A DNA stretch of 64,000 nt, from assembly GCF_030506325.1 (NCBI RefSeq), contig NZ_CP120683.1, positions 3,919,001 to 3,983,000 on the forward strand. The letters run 5' to 3'. This DNA comes from Tunicatimonas pelagia. Lineage in GTDB: Bacteria; Bacteroidota; Bacteroidia; Cytophagales; Cyclobacteriaceae. Position numbers and translations under genes: made by a program. Every line of letters begins with the position of its first letter. Position 1 is the stretch's first letter. This document shows positions 18,207-27,971 of this stretch, one piece after another. Under the pieces are notes generated by a model. It was not told where the DNA came from. It saw only the letters and a program-made list of their open reading frames with translations, and did no database searches.

Positions 18207-19123
18207 AAAAGGCGCTTTATTTTCTTCTTAAAGTTTTTTCTCAAACTTATCTTTGGAGCTAGGTATTTTTTAACTTTTTTTCTAGCTAAAGCAGATTCTA
18301 CGAGTGGCTGCTTATGAACCTGTATGTAGTTAGCTACGCTCTGTTGCCGATAAGCAGGTGAATCACCACAATGTACCCCAGTTCCGTCGAACCCGATATT
18401 TCTAACTAGAGATTGGTTAGGGTGTAGACATAGACCATCTTGTAGAAAGACACTAGCATGCCACTTAACTGCCCACGTTTTTAACTCTCCTTTTATGTTA
18501 GCTTCTAACTGGTACGTAAACTGATAAGCATTATCAATATTAAACTGGTACTCAAGATTGTTGTCTAATACTTGATGCAGAAGCGCCTTCGCATTATTAT
18601 TAAAGAACTTCCAACTTTTATCCCACGTTCCCCAACCCCAACATGAAGTTTGATTATAGAAAAATGTCTCAGGAAGTTCGTGAAAGCTGGAAACAGGGGG
18701 AAAATAGCCTGATATATGCATAACTTCCTCGTAGCTTTCGTAAATATTCAAGCCGTCATTCATATACTTAAGAAATCCGGGTGACGTTACAATGTCATCC
18801 TCCAGCACAATTACTTTACCGTACTTATTTATTACTTCAGTTACTCCTCCTACGATAGAATCAGCTAGTCCTTTATTTTCTTTAGCCTCTCTGATATGTA
18901 CTTCTTTACACCATTTCTTCTGGTATAGCACTTCTCGGGTTTCGGCAATTCTTGCTAATATCTTTTCGTCGGAATTAGTTTTTGGGCCATCAGCATATAT
19001 ATAGAGTACTGAATCTTTAGCCAACTCATTTAGAGATAGAGCTTCTAGCGTTCTTAGGGTATGATCCGGACGGTTATAAACGAACAGAACAACAGGGGCT
19101 AAGGTATTATCTCTTGGTTTCAT
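18197..19123 (-). CDS. GT-A sugar transferase (GNT-I-like/GT2 relative)
   Basis: A 308-residue protein. VVLFVYNRPDHTLRTLEAL, YIYADGP, NKGLADSIVGGV and VIVLEDDIVTSPGFLKYMN form the pattern of bacterial transferases with a GNT-I-like GT-A fold; the LEDD motif is the metal site. SCWGWGTWDKSWKFF is another block conserved in this group. The C-terminus is very basic (KKKIKRLL), perhaps for membrane contact. It overlaps the downstream methyltransferase gene by 10 bp. Confidence 0.82.
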   Translation of the reverse strand: MKPRDNTLAPVVLFVYNRPDHTLRTLEALSLNELAKDSVLYIYADGPKTNSDEKILARIAETREVLYQKKWCKEVHIREAKENKGLADSIVGGVTEVINKYGKVIVLEDDIVTSPGFLKYMNDGLNIYESYEEVMHISGYFPPVSSFHELPETFFYNQTSCWGWGTWDKSWKFFNNNAKALLHQVLDNNLEYQFNIDNAYQFTYQLEANIKGELKTWAVKWHASVFLQDGLCLHPNQSLVRNIGFDGTGVHCGDSPAYRQQSVANYIQVHKQPLVESALARKKVKKYLAPKISLRKNFKKKIKRLLWN

Positions 19124-19201
19124 CTATATCGACGACTCTTTTGTTTATGTTAAACTATTTTGCTTTCAAGGTAAGTATAAACAGATAGTGATAACCTATT
19201 T

Positions 19202-20119
19202 CTAATGCTTCCTTTTCAGTTTGTATGCTCCCCATAGTCGTCCCAAATCCTTGGCAAAGGGATTGACGACATCCATTATCCAATGTTGCCAATTATAGTT
19301 GGGACGTAGTAGCTGAGAAGTGTGAAGTTTTATACCATCCCGCAGTGTAAAAAAAGCTTTTTTTGCCATATGGGTTAGCTTTTTATTTTCTAAGGAATAG
19401 TCAAATGTTTCCCAACTGATTACACCCTGGCGAAACTGCGATTGTATATGCCACCATAGTTTTAACTTATACTTAGCTACCAAATGGTCGATTTTTAGTT
19501 CTGGGTCAAAACCTATCGTATACCCTTGTTTTCTCATTTGAACCTGAAGGTAAGTTTCCTCGCCGTAAGAAATTTTATTACCTTTCATTCCAAGATGCGT
19601 TGGAAATCCCCCTAGGGTTTCTAATACTGATTTTTTGAATATGATTACTCCGCCTGAAGCATAGCCATCTTTCGTGATACCCACCGTTCTCCGGTCTAGA
19701 GCTTTAGTACCATAGTTTTTGGGTAACCACGCAGGTTTACCGTATTTATACCAAGCATAGTAAGTACCTCCAAAACAGTCAAAATCAAAGTTTCGTGTAG
19801 TCCATAGTGCTCTTTCTACATAATTAGAATGAGCTTTAGCATCGTCATCTACATAGCTAACCCAAGGCGTAGTAGCTTCATTATAACCCCGGTTGCGAGC
19901 ATGGCTCAATCCCTGTAGTTCTTCTCTCACCCACCGGAAGTGAGGGTATTGGTTAGTGTAGTGTTCGGCAACTTGAGAAGTTCCATCAGTAGAATTGTTA
20001 TCCACAATCAGCACTTCAAAATGCGATGGTTCACAGGTTTGTTCCACTAACGATTGTAAACAGTCACCTAAAATATCGGCTCGGTTATACGTACAGATGA
20101 TAACGGTAATATCTTTCAT
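19202..20119 (-). CDS. glycosyltransferase family 2
   Basis: A 305-residue GT-A enzyme counted from the methionine of MKDITVIICTYNRAD; the open frame runs 12 codons further to 20155, which would overlap the upstream gene. Motifs are FEVLIVDNNSTDGTS and WVSYVDDDAKAH (metal site near residue 90), then a KISYGEETYLQVQM acceptor-side segment with the usual E-E pair. It belongs to the same minus-strand run of transferases. Confidence 0.88.
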   Translation of the reverse strand: MKDITVIICTYNRADILGDCLQSLVEQTCEPSHFEVLIVDNNSTDGTSQVAEHYTNQYPHFRWVREELQGLSHARNRGYNEATTPWVSYVDDDAKAHSNYVERALWTTRNFDFDCFGGTYYAWYKYGKPAWLPKNYGTKALDRRTVGITKDGYASGGVIIFKKSVLETLGGFPTHLGMKGNKISYGEETYLQVQMRKQGYTIGFDPELKIDHLVAKYKLKLWWHIQSQFRQGVISWETFDYSLENKKLTHMAKKAFFTLRDGIKLHTSQLLRPNYNWQHWIMDVVNPFAKDLGRLWGAYKLKRKH

Positions 20120-20141
20120 CTGGCAAAGATGCACTTTATAC

Positions 20142-21239
20142 CTATTTAGTTCCAAATTTAAGTACGCTACCCAATAAACATTTGGCGACTATCCTTATGC
20201 TTCTTCGCATTCCTATATATCGATATAATTTGTGTGGAGACCTACAAAAAGGCACTAGATTACATAAACACCTTTTATAGCTTTTCGTAAAAACCTCATC
20301 TATATATATTTTTATTATATCCACCTTTTTACTTTCTATAATATCATCACAAGCGTGCAAATCATAAACCTTTCGGTGATTATTAGCTTTTTTAACCTTT
20401 TCTAATACTCTGATTTGTTGATTTAGTAGCTGAATATCTTCTTTGAACGCTTTTCTGAGAACCGTAAGATTGGAATCATAACTGTTTGTGGACATGAGCT
20501 TCATGAGTTCTAATTCCTCTTCAGATAAGTTCATCTGTAAATAAGATAGTTGATTCTTGATTATTTTAACTATTGATTTTGTGGAACTCTGTTTGTCGTG
20601 TCTACGAGTAATACTGCTCTGATGAACTCTATACTTAAGAACGGGTGATGGAATATTCCATACTTTTACTTTCCGAGCAATCCTCGTCCATAACTCGTAG
20701 TCTCCCGCTGTAATGAATGTTGGATCATACAAAGAGGCTGGTAATGAGTTTACGCGTAGCATGACTGCCGCTTGAGCGAAATAGTTTCTAAATAATAATA
20801 AAACAGGAATTTCTTCTGGTCTTGCTGGATACTTCCATGTCGGTCCAATAACGTTACCACAACTATCGATAGGTAGTACCTCGCCCCCGACCAGTCCGAA
20901 ATCATCATGTTTCTCTAAATATTCAACTTGCTTTTCTAAACGAGTAGAAAAGGCAATGTCATCACTATCGAAAACTGCAATATATTTACCTTTTGCTTGT
21001 TGCATACCCAAATTACGAGTTTTACTGATTCCCTGATTCACCTCATTGCTGATCAAATAAATACGTGTATCTCGGTAAGAGCGAATAATATCTAGTGAAT
21101 CATCAGTTGAAGCATCGTCCACGATGATAAACTCAAAATTAATATAAGTTTGCCGAAGGATACTGTCAATGGCTTGTCTGAGAAAAGGAGCTGTATTATA
21201 AACTGGCATCACTACACTGACTAAAGGAAAAGTATTCAT
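20142..21239 (-). CDS. glycosyltransferase family 2
   Basis: A 365-residue GT-A enzyme. VSVVMPVYNTAPFLRQAI, FEFIIVDDASTDDS, KTRNLGMQQAKGKYIAVFDSDD (metal site DSDD near residue 94) and a TAGDYELWTRIA block are all typical. The C-terminal 150 residues are lysine-rich and unlike the core family. The start overlaps the end of the fucosyltransferase gene by 4 bp, so the two are coupled. Confidence 0.9.
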   Translation of the reverse strand: MNTFPLVSVVMPVYNTAPFLRQAIDSILRQTYINFEFIIVDDASTDDSLDIIRSYRDTRIYLISNEVNQGISKTRNLGMQQAKGKYIAVFDSDDIAFSTRLEKQVEYLEKHDDFGLVGGEVLPIDSCGNVIGPTWKYPARPEEIPVLLLFRNYFAQAAVMLRVNSLPASLYDPTFITAGDYELWTRIARKVKVWNIPSPVLKYRVHQSSITRRHDKQSSTKSIVKIIKNQLSYLQMNLSEEELELMKLMSTNSYDSNLTVLRKAFKEDIQLLNQQIRVLEKVKKANNHRKVYDLHACDDIIESKKVDIIKIYIDEVFTKSYKRCLCNLVPFCRSPHKLYRYIGMRRSIRIVAKCLLGSVLKFGTK

Positions 21240-22126
21240 ATTCTAAGCCAGTCTTTCGGAAACAAATCGTTAGTATTCACTGATCTATCCGTAAACCATT
21301 GATTAGGTGCTATCACAATTTTGTGTAAACTATCGTTTAGCCAGGCACCCCACCAGCTAAAGGTACTGTTTGCAATAATGTGATGATTGCACTGACTCAT
21401 AAGTTGCATATCCTGATAAGCATCTTTACCCTGATTGTGCGATATGACTTCGCTATGCTCATCAATAGTGAAATTCTGAACTACCCATTGCGGATCATCC
21501 GAAAAGAAAAAAAAATAAGGATTTTCTACTCGCCTCTTTATTAACTCAATTCCTTTCAAGTAATAATCTTTGCTACAAATACCATGGTGTTGATTAGCTA
21601 TCAGATTGCTTACATAATCACCCCGCCGGATATGTATTGATACAGCACAACAACCTTCAATACGTTGAGCAATTTCCTGACTTCTATTATTCATCGGTTG
21701 AGTAAAAGAATAGTCTTGCCTGATTTGGGGGGCGATGTCTTGAAAGTACTTATAGCTTTGCCAGTAACCATCTACATAGCTACGTGATGGTATATGTAAC
21801 ACCTCTGGATCAAAGTGAAAAAATCTCTGTTGATAAATACAATAAGGAAAAAATTTTTGCCTGATTGTATTGATTCTACATTCTAACCAACTTCTACCAC
21901 GACCAAATGCGCGATTGATGTCAGCACGAGAAGCCCATTGGATAGTAGGAATATTGAATACATTGAGCTCGTAATTTCGTATTGTGAAGTCATGCCTTAG
22001 AGTTTTATCGTCTAGATAAGACTTATCTAATCTGAAAGCTCTGTTCATACTGAATGAAAGAGATCTAGCTAAAGCATATTGAAACATTTGATTTCCAAGC
22101 CCACCCTTTAATTTTACGACAATCAT
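21236..22126 (-). CDS. alpha-1,2-fucosyltransferase, GT11
   Basis: A 296-residue protein with all three GT11 blocks: VVKLKGGLGNQMFQYALARSL at the N-terminus (GGLGNQMFQYA), VSIHIRRGDYV near residue 162, and IIANSTFSWWGAWLN near residue 250. The HxRRGDY arginines bind GDP-fucose in this family. It predicts that the polysaccharide carries alpha-1,2-linked fucose or a related 6-deoxyhexose. No GDP-fucose synthesis genes (gmd, fcl) are in the window, so the donor must come from elsewhere in the genome. Confidence 0.93.
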   Translation of the reverse strand: MIVVKLKGGLGNQMFQYALARSLSFSMNRAFRLDKSYLDDKTLRHDFTIRNYELNVFNIPTIQWASRADINRAFGRGRSWLECRINTIRQKFFPYCIYQQRFFHFDPEVLHIPSRSYVDGYWQSYKYFQDIAPQIRQDYSFTQPMNNRSQEIAQRIEGCCAVSIHIRRGDYVSNLIANQHHGICSKDYYLKGIELIKRRVENPYFFFFSDDPQWVVQNFTIDEHSEVISHNQGKDAYQDMQLMSQCNHHIIANSTFSWWGAWLNDSLHKIVIAPNQWFTDRSVNTNDLFPKDWLRI

Positions 22127-22173
22127 ATCAGCTAACCAATATAAGATTAAAGCGATTTGCTAAAAACAAAAGC

Positions 22174-23619
22174 TCAATGCCATTTATCTTTATCAATAAA
22201 AATAGAGTTTATATACGTATCGGCATAGATAAAATACCCTTGCGTAGTTAGGAAGTCTATAATACTTGTGATTTTATTTTGCTTCTCCTTTGGAGCAAAG
22301 GTGATGGTTTCGACACAAATTACAGTAGGTTTGCTTTGAGTAAAGTCTATAGATTGTAAGATAACTTCATCTAACCCTTCTACATCCAAAGACAAGAAAT
22401 CTGGAAAGATATTATTGCAGTACTTCCGGACGATATTTTTAACAGTGTTTACTTCTAAAGTAAGCTTATCCACTATCTTGTAGTTTGTCTCTCTATCTAA
22501 ACGATAGGCTTCTTCTTTTGAAAACGTATTTAACGTATTTACCGACATTACGTAAAAGTCCGCTTTCTCCTCTATAGCTCCGATACCTATATTAAGATTG
22601 ACATCTTGCGAACGATACTTCTCGAATAGCTTAAATTTTGCTGGGTCAGGCTCTATGTTGATTCCGCGGCATCCATTATCATAAAATAGGGCTGTATTAC
22701 TGATATGAAATGGATGATGAGCACCAATGTCTATATAGGACGGATAATCGATGCCTAAGGATTTAAATAGATGATGAACGATTACATCTTCCCCAGATTG
22801 GGCATAAGTCTTTTTTACATATTTACCTTCTTTATTACTCTCTGGTGATGAGTAAAGCCGATTCTTTATTTTTTGTAATAATCCACTTTTCCTTTTCCGA
22901 TTAATAAAAATATTTGCAACACGCTTATGCACATACAATTGATCTCCAGAAATAGAGTTAGATGTATCAAGTACTTTTATAAAGTTGTGATTAGCCATGA
23001 ATTGCTCTACATCGTTTCTCAAAGGCTGATCTTTATACAGCTTAATATCTTCAACTTCTAACCAAATCATTTTTATGGACTCTAAAAAGATATAGGCACC
23101 CCTCAGAACAGAAAGTTCTGCTCCCTGCACATCTAAGTGAATAAAATCTATCTGATTAATATTGTGCTCTTTCGCAAATTCGTTAATAGTCAGGGTCTCT
23201 ACCTGGATATTTTCCTCGAACTTTAACCACTTATGCACGCTTTTACCGCATTCTTCAGGTGGAAGAAGTGAACTAGATTTATTACCGTAATCCCAATCAG
23301 AGTCCTCCCTACATTCTGGAGATCCAGAAGATAAGTAGAATGTCGCGGTGCCTGATTGTTCACTTAACGCCTTAGGTACGGTATGAATGTTGGATGCTTC
23401 AAATTTTATAAAGTTCTCCTTTATTTTCGAGATATTGTGAGGAATAGGTTCAAAAGCATATACTTGAGCTTGTGGAAATAGATTTGCATATCTAATACTA
23501 TCCAGTCCTTCACAGGCACCGATATCAAATATTATAATATTATCTTCTCTATTGAAGACTTTCAAAAGCTGATCTTTTATGGGTATTGGCTGGTTGACAT
23601 AATCTTCTACTTTAGACAT
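22174..23619 (-). CDS. double-domain FkbM-family methyltransferase
   Basis: A 481-residue protein with two FkbM-like SAM domains in tandem. Domain 1 (about residues 25-225) has IIFDIGACEGLDSIRYA, VYAFEPIPHNISKI and FIHLDVQGAELSVL. Domain 2 (about 265-480) has YIDIGAHHPFHISNTALFY, GINIEPDPAKF and FLSLDVEGLDEVIL. Single-domain FkbM proteins are about 250 residues, so this is a fusion or internal duplication; the two halves are clearly diverged. FkbM enzymes are O-methyltransferases. It lies 7 bp after the Wzt-like gene, so chain-end methylation coupled to ABC export is possible. Confidence 0.85.
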   Translation of the reverse strand: MSKVEDYVNQPIPIKDQLLKVFNREDNIIIFDIGACEGLDSIRYANLFPQAQVYAFEPIPHNISKIKENFIKFEASNIHTVPKALSEQSGTATFYLSSGSPECREDSDWDYGNKSSSLLPPEECGKSVHKWLKFEENIQVETLTINEFAKEHNINQIDFIHLDVQGAELSVLRGAYIFLESIKMIWLEVEDIKLYKDQPLRNDVEQFMANHNFIKVLDTSNSISGDQLYVHKRVANIFINRKRKSGLLQKIKNRLYSSPESNKEGKYVKKTYAQSGEDVIVHHLFKSLGIDYPSYIDIGAHHPFHISNTALFYDNGCRGINIEPDPAKFKLFEKYRSQDVNLNIGIGAIEEKADFYVMSVNTLNTFSKEEAYRLDRETNYKIVDKLTLEVNTVKNIVRKYCNNIFPDFLSLDVEGLDEVILQSIDFTQSKPTVICVETITFAPKEKQNKITSIIDFLTTQGYFIYADTYINSIFIDKDKWH

Positions 23620-23626
23620 AGTATTA

Positions 23627-24844
23627 TTAGGCTTCTGAGATTTGAAATATTGATATACCCATTGGATTTAATAGGATTCCCGATTTCGTATTGAGAGCTA
23701 CCTGTTTGTCAATCTGTTCTTCAAATTCCACATAAGCACACTCATTTAGGTATTGTAGGTTTCTTTCTCTACTCGATAAACCAAGATTCAATTTGAAAAC
23801 GCCACTTGAAAAATATAACATATCTTCTCTAAATATCGCTTCGTATTCTCCTGGAGAAATGTCTTGTGGGTTCGACCATGTAGTTCTTACTGAAACGTTG
23901 TCTATTGTTACAATACCGATACCGATGATAAATGCGGGTATTTTTTCAACAATTGTAAATTTAACTCTTATATTCCATGGGTAACCTGTAAATACCACAG
24001 GGGTTACTGTTTCATTTTCATCTTCAATTGTTAATTCTGTGGCATATGCCAAAGTCATATCATTAATTTTCGGTATCTTAAATGAGAAAACCCCTTTTAA
24101 CTCAACTGCATTCTCTAAATAGTAATCAACTGTTCGGATTGCATCCTCATGTAACTCAATACGACCATTTTTCAAAAATACTCCAGTCTGACAAAGACTC
24201 TTCACGGCTCCCATATTGTGACTCACAAATAGCACAGTTCTTCCTTGCCCTGCTACGTCTTTCATTTTACCCAAGCATTTGCTCTGAAATTCAGCATCAC
24301 CCACGGCAAGTACTTCATCAATAATTAAGATCTCGGGTTCTAAATGAGCTGCTACTGCAAAAGCTAACCGAACCGTCATTCCAGATGAGTAGCGCTTCAC
24401 CGGGGTATCTAAGAATTTCTCAACTCCGCTAAAGTCTACAATTTCGTCAAATTTAGCTTTAATCTCATCACGCGACATACCTAGGATCGTACCGTTTAAA
24501 AAGACGTTTTCCCGCCCAGTAAGCTCAGGATGAAAACCAGTACCCACCTCCAAAAGGGAAGATACTCTTCCGTCTATCTCAATTCGCCCGGTAGTAGGCT
24601 CAGTGATACGGGAAAGCACTTTTAGTAGGGTACTCTTTCCAGCTCCGTTTTTGCCAATGATACCAATAGCTTCTCCCCTCTTTACCTCAAAAGATATATC
24701 TTTCAACGCCCAGAACTCTTCAGTCTTTTGAGAGCCTTGATTGGAGAAAAAATCGGCTATAGTTTCCCGTAAGCTTCCACTGGAGGTATCCCCAATAAGA
24801 TAACGTTTGGAGATGTTATCTACTGATATAGCAACGTCACTCAT
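23627..24844 (-). CDS. wzt: polysaccharide ABC transporter ATP-binding protein, Wzt-like
   Basis: A 405-residue ATPase. Walker A is GKNGAGKST at residues 64-72, the signature is YSSGMTVRLAFAVA near 150, and Walker B is ILIIDEVLAVGD near 172. GTGFHPELTGRENVFLNG is a hallmark of the polysaccharide/teichoic acid (TagH/Wzt/KpsT) class. The extra 150-residue C-terminal beta-domain is the Wzt_C region that in some systems recognises the modified chain end. It works with the permease encoded 2 bp downstream of its... transcriptionally upstream neighbour at 24847-25674. The methyltransferase downstream is a candidate for making the chain-end signal. Confidence 0.93.
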   Translation of the reverse strand: MSDVAISVDNISKRYLIGDTSSGSLRETIADFFSNQGSQKTEEFWALKDISFEVKRGEAIGIIGKNGAGKSTLLKVLSRITEPTTGRIEIDGRVSSLLEVGTGFHPELTGRENVFLNGTILGMSRDEIKAKFDEIVDFSGVEKFLDTPVKRYSSGMTVRLAFAVAAHLEPEILIIDEVLAVGDAEFQSKCLGKMKDVAGQGRTVLFVSHNMGAVKSLCQTGVFLKNGRIELHEDAIRTVDYYLENAVELKGVFSFKIPKINDMTLAYATELTIEDENETVTPVVFTGYPWNIRVKFTIVEKIPAFIIGIGIVTIDNVSVRTTWSNPQDISPGEYEAIFREDMLYFSSGVFKLNLGLSSRERNLQYLNECAYVEFEEQIDKQVALNTKSGILLNPMGISIFQISEA

Positions 24845-24846
24845 AC

Positions 24847-25674
24847 TTATACAATATCGGCAATAATCCGCTCTACTTTCTTAAAATAAAAAAGTGAGGT
24901 AGTAAACAGTAATATTATTACTCCAAATGAAATATACGCCAACATCCCAGGTGGCTCTGAACCTAGAATACTCCAGCGGAAACCGTCAATGATTCCAGCA
25001 ACAGGGTTTAGGTAATATATTATTGCTGCCCAGTCTGGCATTCGCTTAATTAATAAGTTAGCGGGGTATGCTACCGGAGTAAAAAACATACCAAACCGTA
25101 GAAGAAAGGGAATAACGTGCTGAAAGTCTCGGTACCGAATAGTAAGAGCACTTAGCCATATACCAACTCCTAATGAAGCTATCATAGCCATGATAATAAA
25201 AAATGGCAGAAACACTAAATTAGCCGATGGAGGAAACTGATAAAATAGCATAAGTATAACAATGACTAGTAGAGCAATACCAAAGTCTATCAGTCCAACA
25301 ACTGCCTTTGATAAGGGAATCACTAATCGAGGAAAATAAATTTTTTGTACCATTCCTTGGGCACCAATGATGGAGGCACCAGCTTGACCCATCACTGATG
25401 AAAAATAGGTCCAAGATGCCAAACCACAGGATGCAAATAAGGTGTACGGTATACCTCCCGTATTTATTTGCAACCCTCGACTAAACACTAGTGCAAATAC
25501 TACCAGCGTCATAAACGGCTGGATAAACGCCCAGGCAAATCCCAAAAAAGTTTGGGCGTATTTTACCTTGAAATCCCGATACGAAAGCGTGTAGAAGAGA
25601 TCTTTGTACTTGAGTAGTTCACCTAGATCAAGTGATAGTATGCTTCTATTGGCATCTATAATGGTTTTAGGCAT
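24847..25674 (-). CDS. wzm: polysaccharide ABC transporter permease, Wzm-like
   Basis: A 275-residue inner-membrane protein of the ABC2 type with about six transmembrane helices. The start KYKDLFYTLSYRDFKVKYAQTFLG includes the R-D-x-K-x-x-Y-x-x-T-x-L-G motif diagnostic of polysaccharide export permeases (KpsM/Wzm/TagG). PFLLRFGMFFTPVAYP is another conserved block. It sits 2 bp before the ATPase gene in transcription order and 3 bp after the epimerase gene, showing a single operon for sugar nucleotide supply and export. Confidence 0.93.
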   Translation of the reverse strand: MPKTIIDANRSILSLDLGELLKYKDLFYTLSYRDFKVKYAQTFLGFAWAFIQPFMTLVVFALVFSRGLQINTGGIPYTLFASCGLASWTYFSSVMGQAGASIIGAQGMVQKIYFPRLVIPLSKAVVGLIDFGIALLVIVILMLFYQFPPSANLVFLPFFIIMAMIASLGVGIWLSALTIRYRDFQHVIPFLLRFGMFFTPVAYPANLLIKRMPDWAAIIYYLNPVAGIIDGFRWSILGSEPPGMLAYISFGVIILLFTTSLFYFKKVERIIADIV

Positions 25675-25677
25675 TTG

Positions 25678-26694
25678 TCACACTTTATAATACTCCCGAT
25701 ACCAATCTACAAAATTTTTAATTCCCTCCCGAATACTGGTCTTTGGTTTGAACCCAACATCTTGCATCAGGTCTTCCACATCAGCGTAAGTAGCAGGGAC
25801 ATCTCCATCCTGAATGGGCATCAAGTTTTTCTCAGCTTTCTTTCCAAGATTTTTCTCAATTTCCTCTATAAAATCTAACAGCTTTACTGGATGATTATTC
25901 CCTATGTTGTACACTTTGTAAGGAGCAAAGCTAGTAGCCGAATCAGGTTCATCGCCATTCCAGCCGGGATCAGGCTGGGCTGCATTCGGTAGCAGTCTAG
26001 TAATGCCTTCTACAATATCGTCCACGTAAGTAAAATCCCGTTTCATATTGCCATGATTGTACACATCAATCGGTCGGTCTTCTAGAATAGCCTTGGTAAA
26101 TAAGAACAAAGCCATATCTGGGCGACCGTAGGGTCCGTAAACGGTAAAGAACCGCAATCCGGTAGTAGGAGTTCCGTACAGATGAGAGTAGGTATGCGCC
26201 ATTAGTTCATTGGCCTTCTTGGTAGCAGCGTATAGCGATACCGGATGGTCTACGTTGTGGTGTACCGAGAAGGGCATCTTCGTATTGGCCCCGTACACTG
26301 AACTAGATGATGCATAAAGTAGATGCTTGACCGGAAAATGTCGGCACGCCTCTAAAATGTTCAAAAAGCCCGTCACATTAGAAGCAGTGTAGGCGTAAGG
26401 GTTTTGCAGTGAATATCGTACTCCCGCCTGGGCTGCTAAGTTTATCACGTAATCAAACCGATGTTCTTCAAACAGGCTGTCAATCACAGATTTGTCCTCC
26501 AGTTCAGCTTTCTGAAAAGTAAAATCGGGCTGATTTTCCTGCAAGATTATCAGACGATCTTTCTTCAACTTAACGTCATAGTAGTCATTGAGATTATCGA
26601 TGCCTACCACTTGGTAACCCTCTTTTCCTAACCTATTCGCTAGGTGAAAACCAATAAAACCCGCTGCCCCGGTAATTAAAACCTTCTCTCCCAT
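25678..26694 (-). CDS. UDP-glucuronate 4-epimerase-like SDR enzyme
   Basis: A 338-residue extended short-chain dehydrogenase. The NAD site TGAAGFIG is at residues 8-15, the catalytic YxxxK is Y155-K159 ([10 protein letters not shown]) and SSSSVYG is the active-site serine region. The segment [18 protein letters not shown] is characteristic of the CapI/UDP-GlcA 4-epimerase group. The enzyme would convert UDP-GlcA to UDP-GalA, or the N-acetyl counterpart if the neighbouring dehydrogenase uses UDP-GlcNAc. It is 2 bp after the dehydrogenase gene, forming a two-step uronate pathway. Confidence 0.9.
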   Translation of the reverse strand: MGEKVLITGAAGFIGFHLANRLGKEGYQVVGIDNLNDYYDVKLKKDRLIILQENQPDFTFQKAELEDKSVIDSLFEEHRFDYVINLAAQAGVRYSLQNPYAYTASNVTGFLNILEACRHFPVKHLLYASSSSVYGANTKMPFSVHHNVDHPVSLYAATKKANELMAHTYSHLYGTPTTGLRFFTVYGPYGRPDMALFLFTKAILEDRPIDVYNHGNMKRDFTYVDDIVEGITRLLPNAAQPDPGWNGDEPDSATSFAPYKVYNIGNNHPVKLLDFIEEIEKNLGKKAEKNLMPIQDGDVPATYADVEDLMQDVGFKPKTSIREGIKNFVDWYREYYKV

Positions 26695-26696
26695 AT

Positions 26697-27965
26697 CTAT
26701 AATCGGTTGTCAACCAACTCTTTATTTAAAAAACTCTTAACGTCGTAAATAACCGCACCACTCTCTCTATATTTTGCCCAGTCTATCTCCTGGAAAGCTT
26801 CATGACCTACAGCAATCACAATGCCATCGTAGGTATCTTGCAAATTTTCTACAAGCGATAAGCCATATTCGTGGAGAACTTCCTCATTATCAGCCAACAG
26901 GTCATACACTTCTACATTAATTCCGAAACTCTGCAACTCCCGAATGATATCAATCACCCGGCTATTCCGAATATCAGGACAGTTCTCCTTAAAGGTAATT
27001 CCTAGCATCAGCACGTTAGCATCGCGGATGGCACTTCCTTTTTGTGATAGTAGCTTCACTAGTTTATTCGCCACAAAAATACCCATATTATCATTGATGC
27101 GCCGCCCTGCCAAAATCACTTGGGGATGGTAGCCCACACTTTCGGCTTTATGGGTTAAGTAAAATGGGTCAACCCCAATGCAATGCCCACCGACCAAACC
27201 CGGACGAAATGGTAAAAAATTCCACTTAGTTCCGGCTGCCTCCAATACCTCCTTGGTATCTATGTTTAAACGATCAAAAATCAGGGCTAACTCATTAACA
27301 AATGCAATATTAATATCGCGTTGAGCATTTTCAATAACCTTAGCGGCTTCCGCCACCCGGATAGAAGATGCTTTGTGCGTACCCGCCGTAATTATAGAGG
27401 CGTACAATTGGTCTATCTGCTCAGCTACTTCAGGCGTACTGCCACTGGTTACCTTTTTTATGGTATTGACTCTATGTTCTTTATCCCCCGGATTAATCCG
27501 CTCGGGCGAATAACCACAGAAGAAATCCTGATTATACGTTAACCCACTCACTTTCTCTAGAATAGGAACACAGTCATCTTCAGTGCAGCCAGGATATACC
27601 GTAGATTCATAGATAACCCAATCATCTGCTTTCAACACTTCTCCTACGCTTTCGCTTGCTTTGTAAAGTGGGATCAGATTTGGTTTCTTATATTCGTCAA
27701 TGGGGGTAGGAACGGTAATAATATATACGTTACAATCGCGAATATCCTCCAGGTTATCTGTACACCATAGCCCTTCAGCTGCATCCATCTCCTCAGAAGT
27801 TACCTCCCGAGTGGTATCTACACCTTCTTTCAACTCCCGTATACGGAACTGATTAATATCGTAGCCGACTACTGAAAATTTCTTTCCAAACTCCACTGCC
27901 AATGGAAGCCCAACGTAACCGAGACCAATAATTGCTATTGAGGAAACCTGCGAGACATTTTCCAT
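26697..27965 (-). CDS. nucleotide sugar dehydrogenase (TviB/WbpA-like)
   Basis: A 422-residue UDP-sugar dehydrogenase that oxidises C6 of a UDP-sugar to the uronic acid with two NAD. It has the N-terminal [18 protein letters not shown] Rossmann motif, [27 protein letters not shown] and the catalytic cysteine in [14 protein letters not shown] near residue 258. The N-terminal pattern ([19 protein letters not shown]) is closest to the TviB/VipA group, often acting on UDP-GlcNAc, but UDP-glucose remains possible. It supplies the epimerase encoded downstream. Confidence 0.92.
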   Translation of the reverse strand: MENVSQVSSIAIIGLGYVGLPLAVEFGKKFSVVGYDINQFRIRELKEGVDTTREVTSEEMDAAEGLWCTDNLEDIRDCNVYIITVPTPIDEYKKPNLIPLYKASESVGEVLKADDWVIYESTVYPGCTEDDCVPILEKVSGLTYNQDFFCGYSPERINPGDKEHRVNTIKKVTSGSTPEVAEQIDQLYASIITAGTHKASSIRVAEAAKVIENAQRDINIAFVNELALIFDRLNIDTKEVLEAAGTKWNFLPFRPGLVGGHCIGVDPFYLTHKAESVGYHPQVILAGRRINDNMGIFVANKLVKLLSQKGSAIRDANVLMLGITFKENCPDIRNSRVIDIIRELQSFGINVEVYDLLADNEEVLHEYGLSLVENLQDTYDGIVIAVGHEAFQEIDWAKYRESGAVIYDVKSFLNKELVDNRL

Positions 27966-27971
27966 AAACTG

